Positions 44,997 to 53,712 of a DNA stretch of 64,000 bases are shown here, piece after piece (within the stretch, counting starts at the first letter, position 1; each line of letters starts with the position of its first letter). The notes under the pieces were generated by a model. It was not told where the DNA came from. It did no database searches and saw only the letters and a list, made by a program, of their open reading frames with translations. The translations under genes and the position numbers were made by a program. Source of the DNA: Jeotgalibacillus sp. ET6 (GTDB taxonomy: Bacteria > Bacillota > Bacilli > Bacillales > Jeotgalibacillaceae); assembly GCF_029667115.1 (NCBI RefSeq), contig NZ_JARUIU010000005.1, positions 1-64,000 on the forward strand, in the 5' to 3' direction.

Positions 44997-45636
44997 TTCT
45001 ACTCAAATTATTGAAGCGCTTTGGGAGACGCTTTGGATGGTCGGTTTCTCTCTCTTGTTTTCAGCCTTGATCGGCTTGCCTTTAGGTATTTTACTTGTCA
45101 TTACACGAAAAGGGCATCTTTGGGAAAACGCCCCGCTCTTTAATGTGTTAAATGGCGTAGTCAATGTATTTCGGTCTGTTCCGTTTATCATCTTACTCGT
45201 CGCCATCGTACCCGTGACACGCTTCATTGTCGGTACTTCGATTGGGACAGCGGCGACAGTCGTACCGTTGGTGTTTTATGCAGGGCCTTATATTGCCAGA
45301 TTAATAGAAAACTCTCTTTTAGAAGTAGATAAAGGCGTAATTGAAGCTGCAGAAGCAATGGGCGCCACTCCCAATCAAATTATTTTTCGTTTTCTCATCC
45401 CTGAAGCTCTCAGCTCTCTTGTGCTTGCACTCACGATTGCGACAGTCGGTCTGGTTGGTGCTTCAGCAATGGCGGGGGCAGTCGGAGGCGGCGGACTCGG
45501 CGATCTTGCCATCACATACGGCTATCAGCGATTTGATACGACCACGATGTATATCACACTCGGGATTTTAATTATTATGGTTCAAGGCTTACAGACGACC
45601 GGCAATCTTATGTCAAAAAAAATTCGAAGAAGTTAA
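44986..45636 (+). CDS. metI: Methionine ABC transporter permease MetI
   Basis: This 216-residue permease has five helices and docking loop EAAEAMGATPNQIIFRFLIPEA, followed by the typical GAVGGGGLGDLAITYGYQRF. Its start overlaps the metN end by 11 bases. Confidence 0.97.
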   Translation: MLVDSTQIIEALWETLWMVGFSLLFSALIGLPLGILLVITRKGHLWENAPLFNVLNGVVNVFRSVPFIILLVAIVPVTRFIVGTSIGTAATVVPLVFYAGPYIARLIENSLLEVDKGVIEAAEAMGATPNQIIFRFLIPEALSSLVLALTIATVGLVGASAMAGAVGGGGLGDLAITYGYQRFDTTTMYITLGILIIMVQGLQTTGNLMSKKIRRS

Positions 45637-45654
45637 TTTTAGGAGGAAATGAAA

Positions 45655-46473
45655 ATGAAAAAATGGACTACTCTTTCACTTGTATCATTACTTAGCCTTA
45701 CCCTTGCGGCGTGCGGAGGGGATGAAGATGGACCGGTCAGAATCGGAATCAGCGGTTCAGATACACGCATCTGGGATTTTGTTGCCGAGAAAGCTGAGGA
45801 AGAGGATATTGAAATTGAAATCGTTACGTTCTCAGACTATGTACAACCGAATATCGCACTTTCAGAGGGCGAGCTTGATTTAAATGCCTTTCAAACCATC
45901 TCTTATTTTGATGATTTTATAGAAGAAAGAGAGCTTGATTTAGCACCTATTGCTTCAACAGTCATTGCGCCTATGGCTCTGTACTCTGAAAAGATAGCCT
46001 CTATTGAAGAGCTTCCTGAAGGCGCGACCATCGCAGTTCCAAATGAAGCGACGAATCTAGGAAGAGCGCTCTTGCTGCTTGAAGAAGCAGGATTAATTGA
46101 ACTAAGTGATGAGGCAGGATTGACCGGCACCGAACAGGATATTACAAGCAACCCTAAAAATATTGAAATTCTTCCTGTAGTAGCAGGACAGGCACCACGT
46201 TCCCTTCCGGATGTAGATGCAGCGATAATTAATAATGGAATCGCGGTGGATGCCGGTTTCAGTCCTGTAAATGACTCGATTTTCCGTGAAAGCGACACAG
46301 CAACGCCTTATATCAATATTATTGCAGCGCAATCAGAAGACACCGACCGGGAAGACTTGCAGCGCATCGGTGAACTTTATCAGGAAGACGATGTCGCTGA
46401 GTTTATTGAAGAGGAATATGACGGCGGAATGATCCCTACGTTCATTCCAGTAGAAGATCTTACAGACTATTAA
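45655..46473 (+). CDS. metQ: Methionine-binding lipoprotein MetQ
   Basis: This 272-residue NlpA-family binding protein has lipobox TLAAC with Cys20. Family motifs include LDLNAFQTISYFDDF and IAVPNEATNLGRALLLLE. It is strikingly acidic. I chose ATG 45655, eight bases after AGGAGG, since the ATG at 45649 is too close to it. It delivers methionine to MetNI. Confidence 0.96.
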   Translation: MKKWTTLSLVSLLSLTLAACGGDEDGPVRIGISGSDTRIWDFVAEKAEEEDIEIEIVTFSDYVQPNIALSEGELDLNAFQTISYFDDFIEERELDLAPIASTVIAPMALYSEKIASIEELPEGATIAVPNEATNLGRALLLLEEAGLIELSDEAGLTGTEQDITSNPKNIEILPVVAGQAPRSLPDVDAAIINNGIAVDAGFSPVNDSIFRESDTATPYINIIAAQSEDTDREDLQRIGELYQEDDVAEFIEEEYDGGMIPTFIPVEDLTDY

Positions 46474-46490
46474 GCAGAGGAGTTTTAGTG

Positions 46491-47690
46491 ATGAATTCAG
46501 TTTCAGCCCAATCCGTGAAAGATTTGATCACCAGCCATATTGAGGCCCGTGAAGCAGGCTATATTCAAACCAGCCACTCCATTCATGAACGTCCCGAAAT
46601 AGGTAATCAGGAATTTTTCGCTCAAGACTTGTTGACGAGCCATTTAATTTCTGAAGGCTTCCAGGTTGAAAAGGGGGTCGCAGGGCATGAGACTTCCTTT
46701 TATGCAGTGAAATCGAGCAGTAAACCAGGACCTACTATTGCATTCTTAGCTGAATACGATGCACTTCCAGGCCTTGGACATGCCTGCGGTCATAACATCA
46801 TTGGAACGGCCAGTATCGCTGCGGCCAACAGCGTAGCGAGTGTACTGGATCAAATCGGCGGGAAAGTGGTCGTTTTCGGAACTCCTGCAGAAGAAGGCGG
46901 ACCAAACGGCAGTGCAAAAGGAAGCTTTGTCAAACACGGCTATTTAGAAGATATTGATGCAGCTATGATGATTCACCCTTCTTACCAATCAGGCCGCACT
47001 ACCACTTCATTAGCAGTAGATCCGCTTGATTTTGAATTTATCGGAAAGCCTGCCCATGCAGCATCTTCCCCTCAGGATGGCATCAATGCGCTCGACGGTG
47101 TACTTCAGTTGTTTAATGGCATCAATGCTCTTCGTCAGCATGTACAGGACGATGTACGGATTCATGGAATCATTACTCATGGCGGAGATGCACCGAATAT
47201 TGTCCCTGAGTATGCAAAAGCCCGCTTTTACATCCGGGCTGCCAGCCGCAGTGTTTTAAACGACGTCACCAAAAAAGTACGTGCCATTGCTGAAGGAGCT
47301 GCACTAGCAACCGGGGCTTCACTGAATGTGATTGCTTTTCAAAATGAAGTAGATAACTTAATCCCTACCCCGCTGTTTGATGATGTATTTGAAGAAGCGT
47401 TCAACTCTCTTGGCGATACGTTTAGTGAAGATGGCCGCAATGGAATCGGCTCAACGGATGCAGGCAATATCAGTCATGTCGTCCCTACAATTCATCCCTA
47501 TATTCAGATCGGTCCCAAGGAGCTTGTCCTTCACACAGATGCGTTTAGAGAAGCGGCTAAATCCAAGGCAGGCGACCGCGGGTTGATGATCGGAGCAAAG
47601 GCACTTGCCTTAACCGCCTTTACTCTGTTTACCGAAGAAGAAAAACTAAAACAGATCCAGCAACAGTTTTGGCAGATTCGAGAAAAATAA
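46491..47690 (+). CDS. M20-family amidohydrolase/aminoacylase
   Basis: This 399-residue metallohydrolase has metal-binding motifs HERPEIGNQE near residue 27, EYDALPGLGHACGHN near 86 and AEEGGPNG near 128, with a dimerisation insert between about 185 and 300. Family members remove acyl groups from amino acids. As the fourth gene of the S-box-controlled metNIQ operon, N-acyl-methionine or another N-blocked sulfur amino acid is a reasonable substrate guess. ATG 46491 is preceded by GAGGAG. Confidence 0.9.
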   Translation: MNSVSAQSVKDLITSHIEAREAGYIQTSHSIHERPEIGNQEFFAQDLLTSHLISEGFQVEKGVAGHETSFYAVKSSSKPGPTIAFLAEYDALPGLGHACGHNIIGTASIAAANSVASVLDQIGGKVVVFGTPAEEGGPNGSAKGSFVKHGYLEDIDAAMMIHPSYQSGRTTTSLAVDPLDFEFIGKPAHAASSPQDGINALDGVLQLFNGINALRQHVQDDVRIHGIITHGGDAPNIVPEYAKARFYIRAASRSVLNDVTKKVRAIAEGAALATGASLNVIAFQNEVDNLIPTPLFDDVFEEAFNSLGDTFSEDGRNGIGSTDAGNISHVVPTIHPYIQIGPKELVLHTDAFREAAKSKAGDRGLMIGAKALALTAFTLFTEEEKLKQIQQQFWQIREK

Positions 47691-47796
47691 TGGCAAGGAA
47701 TTAAACCGCTCCTCTTTCCTTTTTAAGATAATGAGTTTCTTCCGAAAAGATTACGGAAAGTTGATCAGTATTCTGGTTGCGGATGAACTTATTAAA

Positions 47797-47936
47797 GAAT
47801 AGGTTCATTGCAGCGGAGACCGGGGACTCCTGCGAGAAAAAGCGGGAAGGGTGAGACCATGCAGATGCGAAAGCATCAAAGGGGCTCACGCTCACCTCCC
47901 GCCACGCGGAAAGCCTTCGGACGGAGCCCGATCCCC
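47797..47936 (+). repeat. Family B repeat, copy B1 (3' end damaged)
   Basis: Begins AATAGGTTCATTG and has the B core. It carries the CTCACCTCCCGCC form of the inner arm, which pairs best with GCGGGAAGGGTGAG. Its 3' end has CCCGATCC instead of AATGAACCGGTC, so the terminal pair is lost. Confidence 0.85.
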
Positions 47937-48015
47937 TTCCCTTTCACAAAAAATAATTGCTTGCGTAAAGAACAATTGGCAGCTGTTGCGTAGTGTATTT
48001 ACAGGTGAAATAACC

Positions 48016-48157
48016 AAAGAATAGGTTCATTGAAGTGGAGACCGGGGACTCCTGCGTGAAAAGCGGGAAGGGTGAGACCACGCAGATGCGAAAGCATCAA
48101 GAGGGCTCACCTCACGCCACGCGGAAAGCCTCCGGGCGAAGCGGAAATGAACCGGTC
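48016..48157 (+). repeat. Family B repeat, copy B2
   Basis: Complete copy with ends GGTTCATT and AATGAACC and the central GATGCGAAAGCATC hairpin. It is preceded by a spacer that is also repeated at 60985 and 61210. Confidence 0.88.
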
Positions 48158-48242
48158 TCTTCCCTCTTTCAAAAAAAAATCAGTGACTGGCAAAAAGAAC
48201 AGTAGACAGCTGTTCTATATTATCTGTACGAGTGAAATGACG

Positions 48243-48388
48243 AAAGAATAGGTTTATTGCAGCGGAGACCGGGGACTCCTGCGTGATGAAGCGGGAAGGG
48301 TGAGACCATGCAGATGCGAAAGCATCAAAGGGGCTCACCTCACGCCACGCGGAAAGCCTCCGGACGGAGCGGAAATGAACCGGTCCCC
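48243..48388 (+). repeat. Family B repeat, copy B3
   Basis: Complete copy. The left end reads GGTTTATT, which still pairs with AATGAACC through a G-U pair. Confidence 0.88.
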
Positions 48389-48474
48389 TTCCCTTTTTGA
48401 AAAAACGAGTTTCTTGCAAAAAAGACAGCGGATAGCTGATCAGCAGTATTAAAATAATTCTTCACAGTTAAGAG

Positions 48475-48512
48475 CACCTTCATGAATAAGTTATTCATGA
48501 AGGTGTTTTTTT
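48475..48512 (+). terminator. Strong terminator upstream of cls
   Basis: CACCTTCATGAAT pairs with ATTCATGAAGGTG, followed by seven T. It lies about 780 bases beyond the amidohydrolase stop, after three family B repeats, so the repeats may be part of a transcribed 3' region. Confidence 0.9.
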
Positions 48513-48702
48513 AAATATCTATTTTCTCCATTTTAATTAATTTTACATGAACGGTTCTTATCCTTTTTCTGTATGCTATGATCATAAGAGATTCATTTTT
48601 TCAGGAAAGCATACTGTTCTAAGGGATTCTGGCTGTTTTTCTTTAAACAGACAGGGTACGATAAGAGAAACAATACTACTTAACAGATTGGCAGGGACAC
48701 CT

Positions 48703-50151
48703 ATGGACTGGATATCAATTGTTGTCGGTTTCTTTTTCTTTTTAAACTTAGTTCTTGCCGGCGTCCTTATATTTTTGGAGCGAAAAGATGCTGGAGCAAC
48801 GTGGGCGTGGCTGATGGTTTTATTTTTTATTCCCATAGCAGGCTTTGCTCTTTATCTTCTATTAGGTCGGCAGCTGTACAAAAAAGATTTATTTGATTGG
48901 GATGGAAGACGGCGCGTCGGGATTGAGCAGCTGATTCGCTATCAAATCGATGCTATACAAGACAAAACATTCGAATTTAAATCGCGTGAGACTGAATTAA
49001 AACAAGATCTGATTTATATGCAGCTGTATAATAATGACGCTGTTTTGACACAGGATAACTCAGTAGATATTTTTGTAGACGGTCAAAAAAAGTTTGAAGC
49101 GCTGTTTCAGGATATCGAAGAAGCAAAAAATCATGTCCATATCCAAACGTATATTTTACGGCGTGATGATCTGGCGAAACGTCTCATGAACCTTCTCATT
49201 AAAAAAGCCAATCAAGGGGTTAAAGTACGGATTTTATATGATGACATGGGCTCAAGAGGCATGACCAAACGCTTTTTCAGGGAGCTTCGAGCTGCAGGCG
49301 GTGAAGTTGAAGCGTTTTTCCCTTCTAATGTACCAATTATTAACCCCCGTCTTAATTTCAGAAACCATCGGAAATTAATTATTGTGGATGGGCGGGTCGG
49401 CTACATCGGCGGGTTTAATATCGGCGATGAATACCTTGGAATCGACAAACGGTTCGGGTACTGGAGGGATACGCATCTTCGTGTGGAAGGCAGCGCAGTC
49501 CATCCGATCCAGACAAGATTTGTCTTAGACTGGAATCAGGCTTCGCACCGATATGATATTGAATATGAGGATCATTATTTTCCGGCTATTCCCACTAAAG
49601 GCGAGGTGGCCATGCAAATTGTATCAAGCGGACCAGATTCAGAGTGGGAACAAATCAAAAATGGCTATATTAAATTAATTACGAGCGCAAAAAAATATAT
49701 TTATATTCAGACGCCTTATTTTATTCCGGATCTCAGTTTACTCGATGCCCTGAGAATTGCAGCGCTATCAGGTGTGGATGTAAGAATTATGATTCCAAAC
49801 AAGCCTGACCATATGTTCGTGTACTGGGCCACTTATTCATATGTCGGTGAACTGATGAAAGCAGGAGCACGCATTTATATTTATGATAACGGATTTATTC
49901 ACGCGAAAACGCTCGTCACAGATAATGAAGCAGCCTCCGTTGGAACTGCAAATATCGACTTGCGGAGCTTCCGTTTAAACTTTGAGGTCAATGCCTTCGT
50001 GTATCACCAGGAAACTGTCACGACTCTTTGTCAGATTTTTATGGAGGATATGGAGCTCTCAACTGAACTGACACCTGAACTTTACAAAAAACGATCCAAC
50101 TACATTAAGTTTAAAGAATCGATCTCAAGACTCCTGTCGCCTATTTTGTAA
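48703..50151 (+). CDS. clsA: Cardiolipin synthase
   Basis: This 482-residue PLD-superfamily enzyme has two N-terminal helices (about 4-55) and two HKD motifs, NHRKLIIVDG (near residue 222) and IHAKTLVTDN (near 400). It condenses phosphatidylglycerol to cardiolipin. I chose ATG 48703 (AGGG seven bases upstream) because it gives the family N-terminus MDWISIVVGFFF and the B. subtilis ClsA length. The open frame extends 52 codons further back without similarity. Confidence 0.94.
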   Translation: MDWISIVVGFFFFLNLVLAGVLIFLERKDAGATWAWLMVLFFIPIAGFALYLLLGRQLYKKDLFDWDGRRRVGIEQLIRYQIDAIQDKTFEFKSRETELKQDLIYMQLYNNDAVLTQDNSVDIFVDGQKKFEALFQDIEEAKNHVHIQTYILRRDDLAKRLMNLLIKKANQGVKVRILYDDMGSRGMTKRFFRELRAAGGEVEAFFPSNVPIINPRLNFRNHRKLIIVDGRVGYIGGFNIGDEYLGIDKRFGYWRDTHLRVEGSAVHPIQTRFVLDWNQASHRYDIEYEDHYFPAIPTKGEVAMQIVSSGPDSEWEQIKNGYIKLITSAKKYIYIQTPYFIPDLSLLDALRIAALSGVDVRIMIPNKPDHMFVYWATYSYVGELMKAGARIYIYDNGFIHAKTLVTDNEAASVGTANIDLRSFRLNFEVNAFVYHQETVTTLCQIFMEDMELSTELTPELYKKRSNYIKFKESISRLLSPIL

Positions 50152-50203
50152 TATTAGTCTCATTGGTACGAGTGAAACAAAATATAAATGCTATTAATTT
50201 GAG

Positions 50204-50312
50204 AAGAGCTTGGGACATAAAACTGTCTCAAGCTCTTTTACCGGTTGGGTTCGGTTCGCTGCGCTTCAGGTGGACGCTTTCCGCAGAGACGGATCGGAAG
50301 TGAACCGGTCCA
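50204..50312 (+). repeat. Chimeric repeat A5: family A 5' half fused to a family B 3' end
   Basis: It starts like family A (GAGCTTGGGACATAAAACTG, hairpin, GGTGGACGCTTTCCGCAGAGACGG) and then runs directly into the B terminus GAAGTGAACCGGTCC with the B-type flank CCTTTCACAAAAAATAG. The junction is near 50292. Confidence 0.75.
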
Positions 50313-50395
50313 TTCCTTCCTTTCACAAAAAATAGTTGCTCGCATAAAGATCAATTGGCAGCTATTCTGATTGTTCTTACGAGGCAAATGACAAA

Positions 50396-50537
50396 AGAAT
50401 AGGTCCATTGAAGCGGAGACCGGGGACTCCTGCGTGAAAAAGCGGGAAGGGTGAGACCAAGCAGATGCGATAGCATCAAAGGGGCTCACCTCACGCCACG
50501 CAGAAAGCCTCCGGGCGGAGCGGAAATGAACCGGTCC
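50396..50537 (+). repeat. Family B repeat, copy B4
   Basis: Complete copy with left end GGTCCATT and right end AATGAACC, allowing a single mismatch in the terminal stem. Confidence 0.87.
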
Positions 50538-50626
50538 CTTCTCCCCTCTTTCTAATAATTAGTGACTGGCAAAAAGACCAGTAGACAACCGTTCTACATT
50601 ATATGGTCGAGTGAAAATGACAAAAG

Positions 50627-50767
50627 AATAGGTTCATTGAAGCGGAGACCGGGGACTCCTGCGTGAAAAAGCGGGAAGGGTGAGACCAAGCAGATGCGAT
50701 GGCATCAAAGGGGCTCACCTCACGCCACGCGGAAAGCCTCCGGGCGGAGCGGAAATGAACCGGTCCC
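50627..50767 (+). repeat. Family B repeat, copy B5, abutting a coding region
   Basis: Complete copy whose right end AATGAACCGGTCCCC is followed directly by the stop codon of the minus-strand SDR gene (50768-50770). Confidence 0.87.
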
Positions 50768-51757
50768 CTACTCATTACCCGCAGACTGCAGAATCTTCCT
50801 TTCTTTCTCTGCCGCAAGACCTGCTTTCCAGGTATGATTTTTTCTTGCAGCCTGCCAATGATGAGTGTCGCGGATCGTCTCCTCAGGTGAACGACATGAA
50901 AGTCCCTGCTCAATCGCTTTTTGCGCATCTGCTAAAACAAAACCGTCCGGATGTGTTTCACTTCGCGGGATCCAAAAAGGCATTTCAACAAAAGCTCCGA
51001 CATCATGGTTTACAAGCGACTCATCTTTAATCCATTTAAATGCTGCATTTGAACCGGTCACTTGTTTGGCCGTCTGTAACAGATCCTCCATTGTCGTGTC
51101 GAGTGAACCGGCTGCATTAAATGTTCCGGAAGTCTTTTTTTCAGTCATCCGAATCACCCATTGAGCTAAATCCCGCACATCTATCCACTGAACAATACGC
51201 GAGGGCTCTCCTGGCGCTAAGACCTCTCCGCCTCGTGCTGTTCGTTCCACCCAGTACGTAAAGCGGTCTGTCGGATCATCCGGCCCCACTATCAACCCGG
51301 GACGAATGCAAAGTGCCGCCTCACCAAATAGGTTTTTCACTGTTTCTTCGCATTTTTGCTTTAGAGGACCATATGTAGAACCTGTAATTTCTTCACTCTC
51401 CCCTTCCATTTCGGCTAACACTGTTTCGTCTTCTTTTGCAGGTCCATTAGCAAAATCACCATATACGGAGATGGTTGAAATAAAAACATACTGCTGAACA
51501 CGGTCCTTTAAAAGTTCTGCGGTCGCCTTCACCTGGCTCGGCGTATACCCTGAAACATCAATGACGGCATCCCACTGTCCTTCGTTTAAAGAAGTGAGAT
51601 CTCCATTTCTGTCTCCTTTCCTTTTTTCCACGGTTGGAAAATAATCCTGATTGGTTTTTCCACGATTAAAGATCGTCACGTGATGACCTGCGTCTAAAGC
51701 GCTTTCCACCAAATGCTTCCCTAAAAATTGTGTTCCGCCTAAAATTAACAGATTCAT
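50768..51757 (-). CDS. NAD-dependent epimerase/dehydratase-like (extended SDR) protein
   Basis: This 329-residue protein has Rossmann motif LILGGTQFLGKHLVE, which varies from the classic GxxGxxG, and the active-site region STISVYGDF ... STYGPLKQKCE with YxxxK. It resembles the atypical SDR group of NAD-dependent epimerases. Its stop codon is at the edge of repeat B5, so the gene's natural end may have been replaced when the repeat arrived. The substrate is unknown. It starts 11 bases after the permease operon and may be cotranscribed. Confidence 0.85.
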   Translation of the reverse strand: MNLLILGGTQFLGKHLVESALDAGHHVTIFNRGKTNQDYFPTVEKRKGDRNGDLTSLNEGQWDAVIDVSGYTPSQVKATAELLKDRVQQYVFISTISVYGDFANGPAKEDETVLAEMEGESEEITGSTYGPLKQKCEETVKNLFGEAALCIRPGLIVGPDDPTDRFTYWVERTARGGEVLAPGEPSRIVQWIDVRDLAQWVIRMTEKKTSGTFNAAGSLDTTMEDLLQTAKQVTGSNAAFKWIKDESLVNHDVGAFVEMPFWIPRSETHPDGFVLADAQKAIEQGLSCRSPEETIRDTHHWQAARKNHTWKAGLAAEKERKILQSAGNE

Positions 51758-51768
51758 GTAACCGCCTC

Positions 51769-52659
51769 CTATTGAATTCGATTGTATTTCTTTTCATAAT
51801 AGTTCCCGAGTCCGTCACTTAATAAATGAAATGTCATCATGGTATATGCAATGATGCCTACAGTGGAAAGGACAACCCATTGTGCAGACAGAATATCCTG
51901 GTGAATGTTATGAAGTAATGATGGCCAGATGTACGAATCATTAACTGTATCCACCCCACCATATCGTAATGAATCAAATGAAAATTGCAGAAAAACACCA
52001 ATGACCGCAAACTGAGCCAGTAAAAAGAGGGCTCTCCCCATATCGGTGATAAAATTAGTTACTAGCGGAATTCTCAGGCTTGGCCAAAAGTAGCGTATAA
52101 ATAATGTGAACGGCGTACACCCTGAGACAACACCGGCTTCCACATAGCTTTTTTTAGATACCTGCTCTATGCTTCCGTGCAGTATTTTTGCGGATCTGCC
52201 TACTTCCACAAGGGCAATCGTTAGAATAAACCACAACTGTCTTTGTTCAGAAAATATAATAAAGGGCAGCCCCATAACAAAAATGACAAAAAAGATGGAG
52301 GGCATGAATGAGAACACTTGATTCCAGAGTGCAAGCAAAGCTTTTATCGCAGAAGAATAATAAGCGCCAATTCCCAGTACACTGGCACAAGCAAATCGAA
52401 TAGCGACGATTGCCAGGAGGACAAATAGTGTTTCTCTTGCTCCAACAACAAGTAAGCTGAGGACATCCCTTCCCTGCCGATCTGATCCTAAAAGAAAGTC
52501 AAGAGAGGGAGAAAAAGGCGGCACCAAAATACCATCATCTGTATAAACAGCGCCCAGATGCTCAATATTGCGGTCAATGTAAGAAATATACGGTCCTATA
52601 AATGTCATGAGTAATAATAATATAAGCATTGTAAATCCAACGGCCAGGGACCGGTTCAT
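51769..52659 (-). CDS. Oligopeptide-type ABC permease (OppC-like), orphan
   Basis: This 296-residue permease has about six helices and an N-terminal FLLGSDRQGRDVLSLL motif typical of the DppC/OppC class. The docking loop is EAGVVSGCTPFTLFIRYFWP. It overlaps its partner by four bases. No binding protein or ATPase gene is adjacent. Confidence 0.88.
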   Translation of the reverse strand: MNRSLAVGFTMLILLLLMTFIGPYISYIDRNIEHLGAVYTDDGILVPPFSPSLDFLLGSDRQGRDVLSLLVVGARETLFVLLAIVAIRFACASVLGIGAYYSSAIKALLALWNQVFSFMPSIFFVIFVMGLPFIIFSEQRQLWFILTIALVEVGRSAKILHGSIEQVSKKSYVEAGVVSGCTPFTLFIRYFWPSLRIPLVTNFITDMGRALFLLAQFAVIGVFLQFSFDSLRYGGVDTVNDSYIWPSLLHNIHQDILSAQWVVLSTVGIIAYTMMTFHLLSDGLGNYYEKKYNRIQ

Positions 52660-53606
52660 GCTTCGTCTCCCCTTTCAATCGGCATCAGAAGAGACCGTGC
52701 AATTTGGCTTATAATTGAAGATATAAGAATAAGCACCGTAAAGAAGAAGGTGAAAGCGACAACCGCTCCGACGTCTACCACAAGGGCATCATTTGTTATA
52801 ATCCTTTGAGCAGCCTCTGTATGTTTTTTAAAATAATAGGCTGCTCCCCGGTACTGGGTAAGAAATTCAACAACAAATAAGTTAGACAGGACATATAAGA
52901 CCATCGTATTGGTATGAAGGAAGACATGCGCCAAACCATTTTTCAACATATGTATATACAAAATTTTAAAATGCGCAATCCCTTTTCCTTTAGCGGTTCG
53001 TATGTAGTCCTGACCCTGCTCTGCACTGAGGGCATTATAGGTTGCCTTTGCTATGTAGAACGCGGGAAAAAGAGATAAATAAAAAATATTAACAATGATA
53101 ATTTCAACACTTCCATATCCATATAAGCTTAAACCGGTCACGATTCCTTTCACATTCAAATACATAAAACCCATTTGCAAAGCGACGATTACAAACAGAT
53201 CGGGTATGGACAGGCCAAGCCAGGTGGTATGTAAACCCAATGTTTTTTTCCTGCTGTTCCTGGTGCTGAAATCAAAAACTCCTTTTGCAATTCCCACAAA
53301 AAAACTTAGAACAAGAGCCGGCACAATTAGCCACAGACTTCTCTGCATCATCTCCCAGGCATGGCCTAGCAGCGGCTGATTATATCGATCCATTCCCAGC
53401 CCTTCCTCACTCATCAGCTGAGTGAAAAATAATTGAATATTGTCCCAATGGACTGCAAATGAGTATGTGTAGCCGGGAGATACGAACGCTCCCACTTCAT
53501 TTGACTGAATATCCATGGTTCTTGGCACCAGCAGAAAGATAAGCAATAGACTAAATGCCAGCACCCATACTCCCACCAATTTTAAAATTTTTACCCCCAA
53601 ATACAT
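52656..53606 (-). CDS. Oligopeptide-type ABC permease (OppB-like), orphan
   Basis: This 316-residue permease has about six helices and docking loop RTAKGKGIAHFKILYIHMLKN, followed by LSNLFVVEFLTQYRG. The usual OppB N-terminal signature is poorly kept. It must borrow an ATPase from elsewhere or have changed function. Confidence 0.87.
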   Translation of the reverse strand: MYLGVKILKLVGVWVLAFSLLLIFLLVPRTMDIQSNEVGAFVSPGYTYSFAVHWDNIQLFFTQLMSEEGLGMDRYNQPLLGHAWEMMQRSLWLIVPALVLSFFVGIAKGVFDFSTRNSRKKTLGLHTTWLGLSIPDLFVIVALQMGFMYLNVKGIVTGLSLYGYGSVEIIIVNIFYLSLFPAFYIAKATYNALSAEQGQDYIRTAKGKGIAHFKILYIHMLKNGLAHVFLHTNTMVLYVLSNLFVVEFLTQYRGAAYYFKKHTEAAQRIITNDALVVDVGAVVAFTFFFTVLILISSIISQIARSLLMPIERGDEA

Positions 53607-53664
53607 GCACCCTCTTTTTTCACACTATTCTAAATAGTATAACCTATTCATTTCATTAGAGAAA

Positions 53665-53702
53665 CGAAAAAACTGTCCGAAGGGGTCCCCGGACAGTTTT
53701 AA
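53665..53702 (-). terminator. Terminator of the carboxypeptidase gene
   Basis: Minus-strand AAAACTGTCCGGGG pairs with CCCCTTCGGACAGTTTT, followed by further T, about 12 bases past the stop. Confidence 0.88.
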
Positions 53703-53712
53703 ATGACGAAAG

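Noticed and set aside
47797-48388. Repeats with spacers considered as a CRISPR array
   Set aside because: The units are about 140 bases with internal hairpins, and the spacers are themselves related; CRISPR arrays have short identical repeats and unrelated spacers, and no cas gene is present.
48180-48419. Similar small frames at 48180, 50238, 50599 and 61205 sharing a peptide like FDAxASAWSHPSRF
   Set aside because: They are translations of family B repeat copies. The shared peptide reflects DNA-level repetition and includes no consistent start signal, so these are not protein genes.
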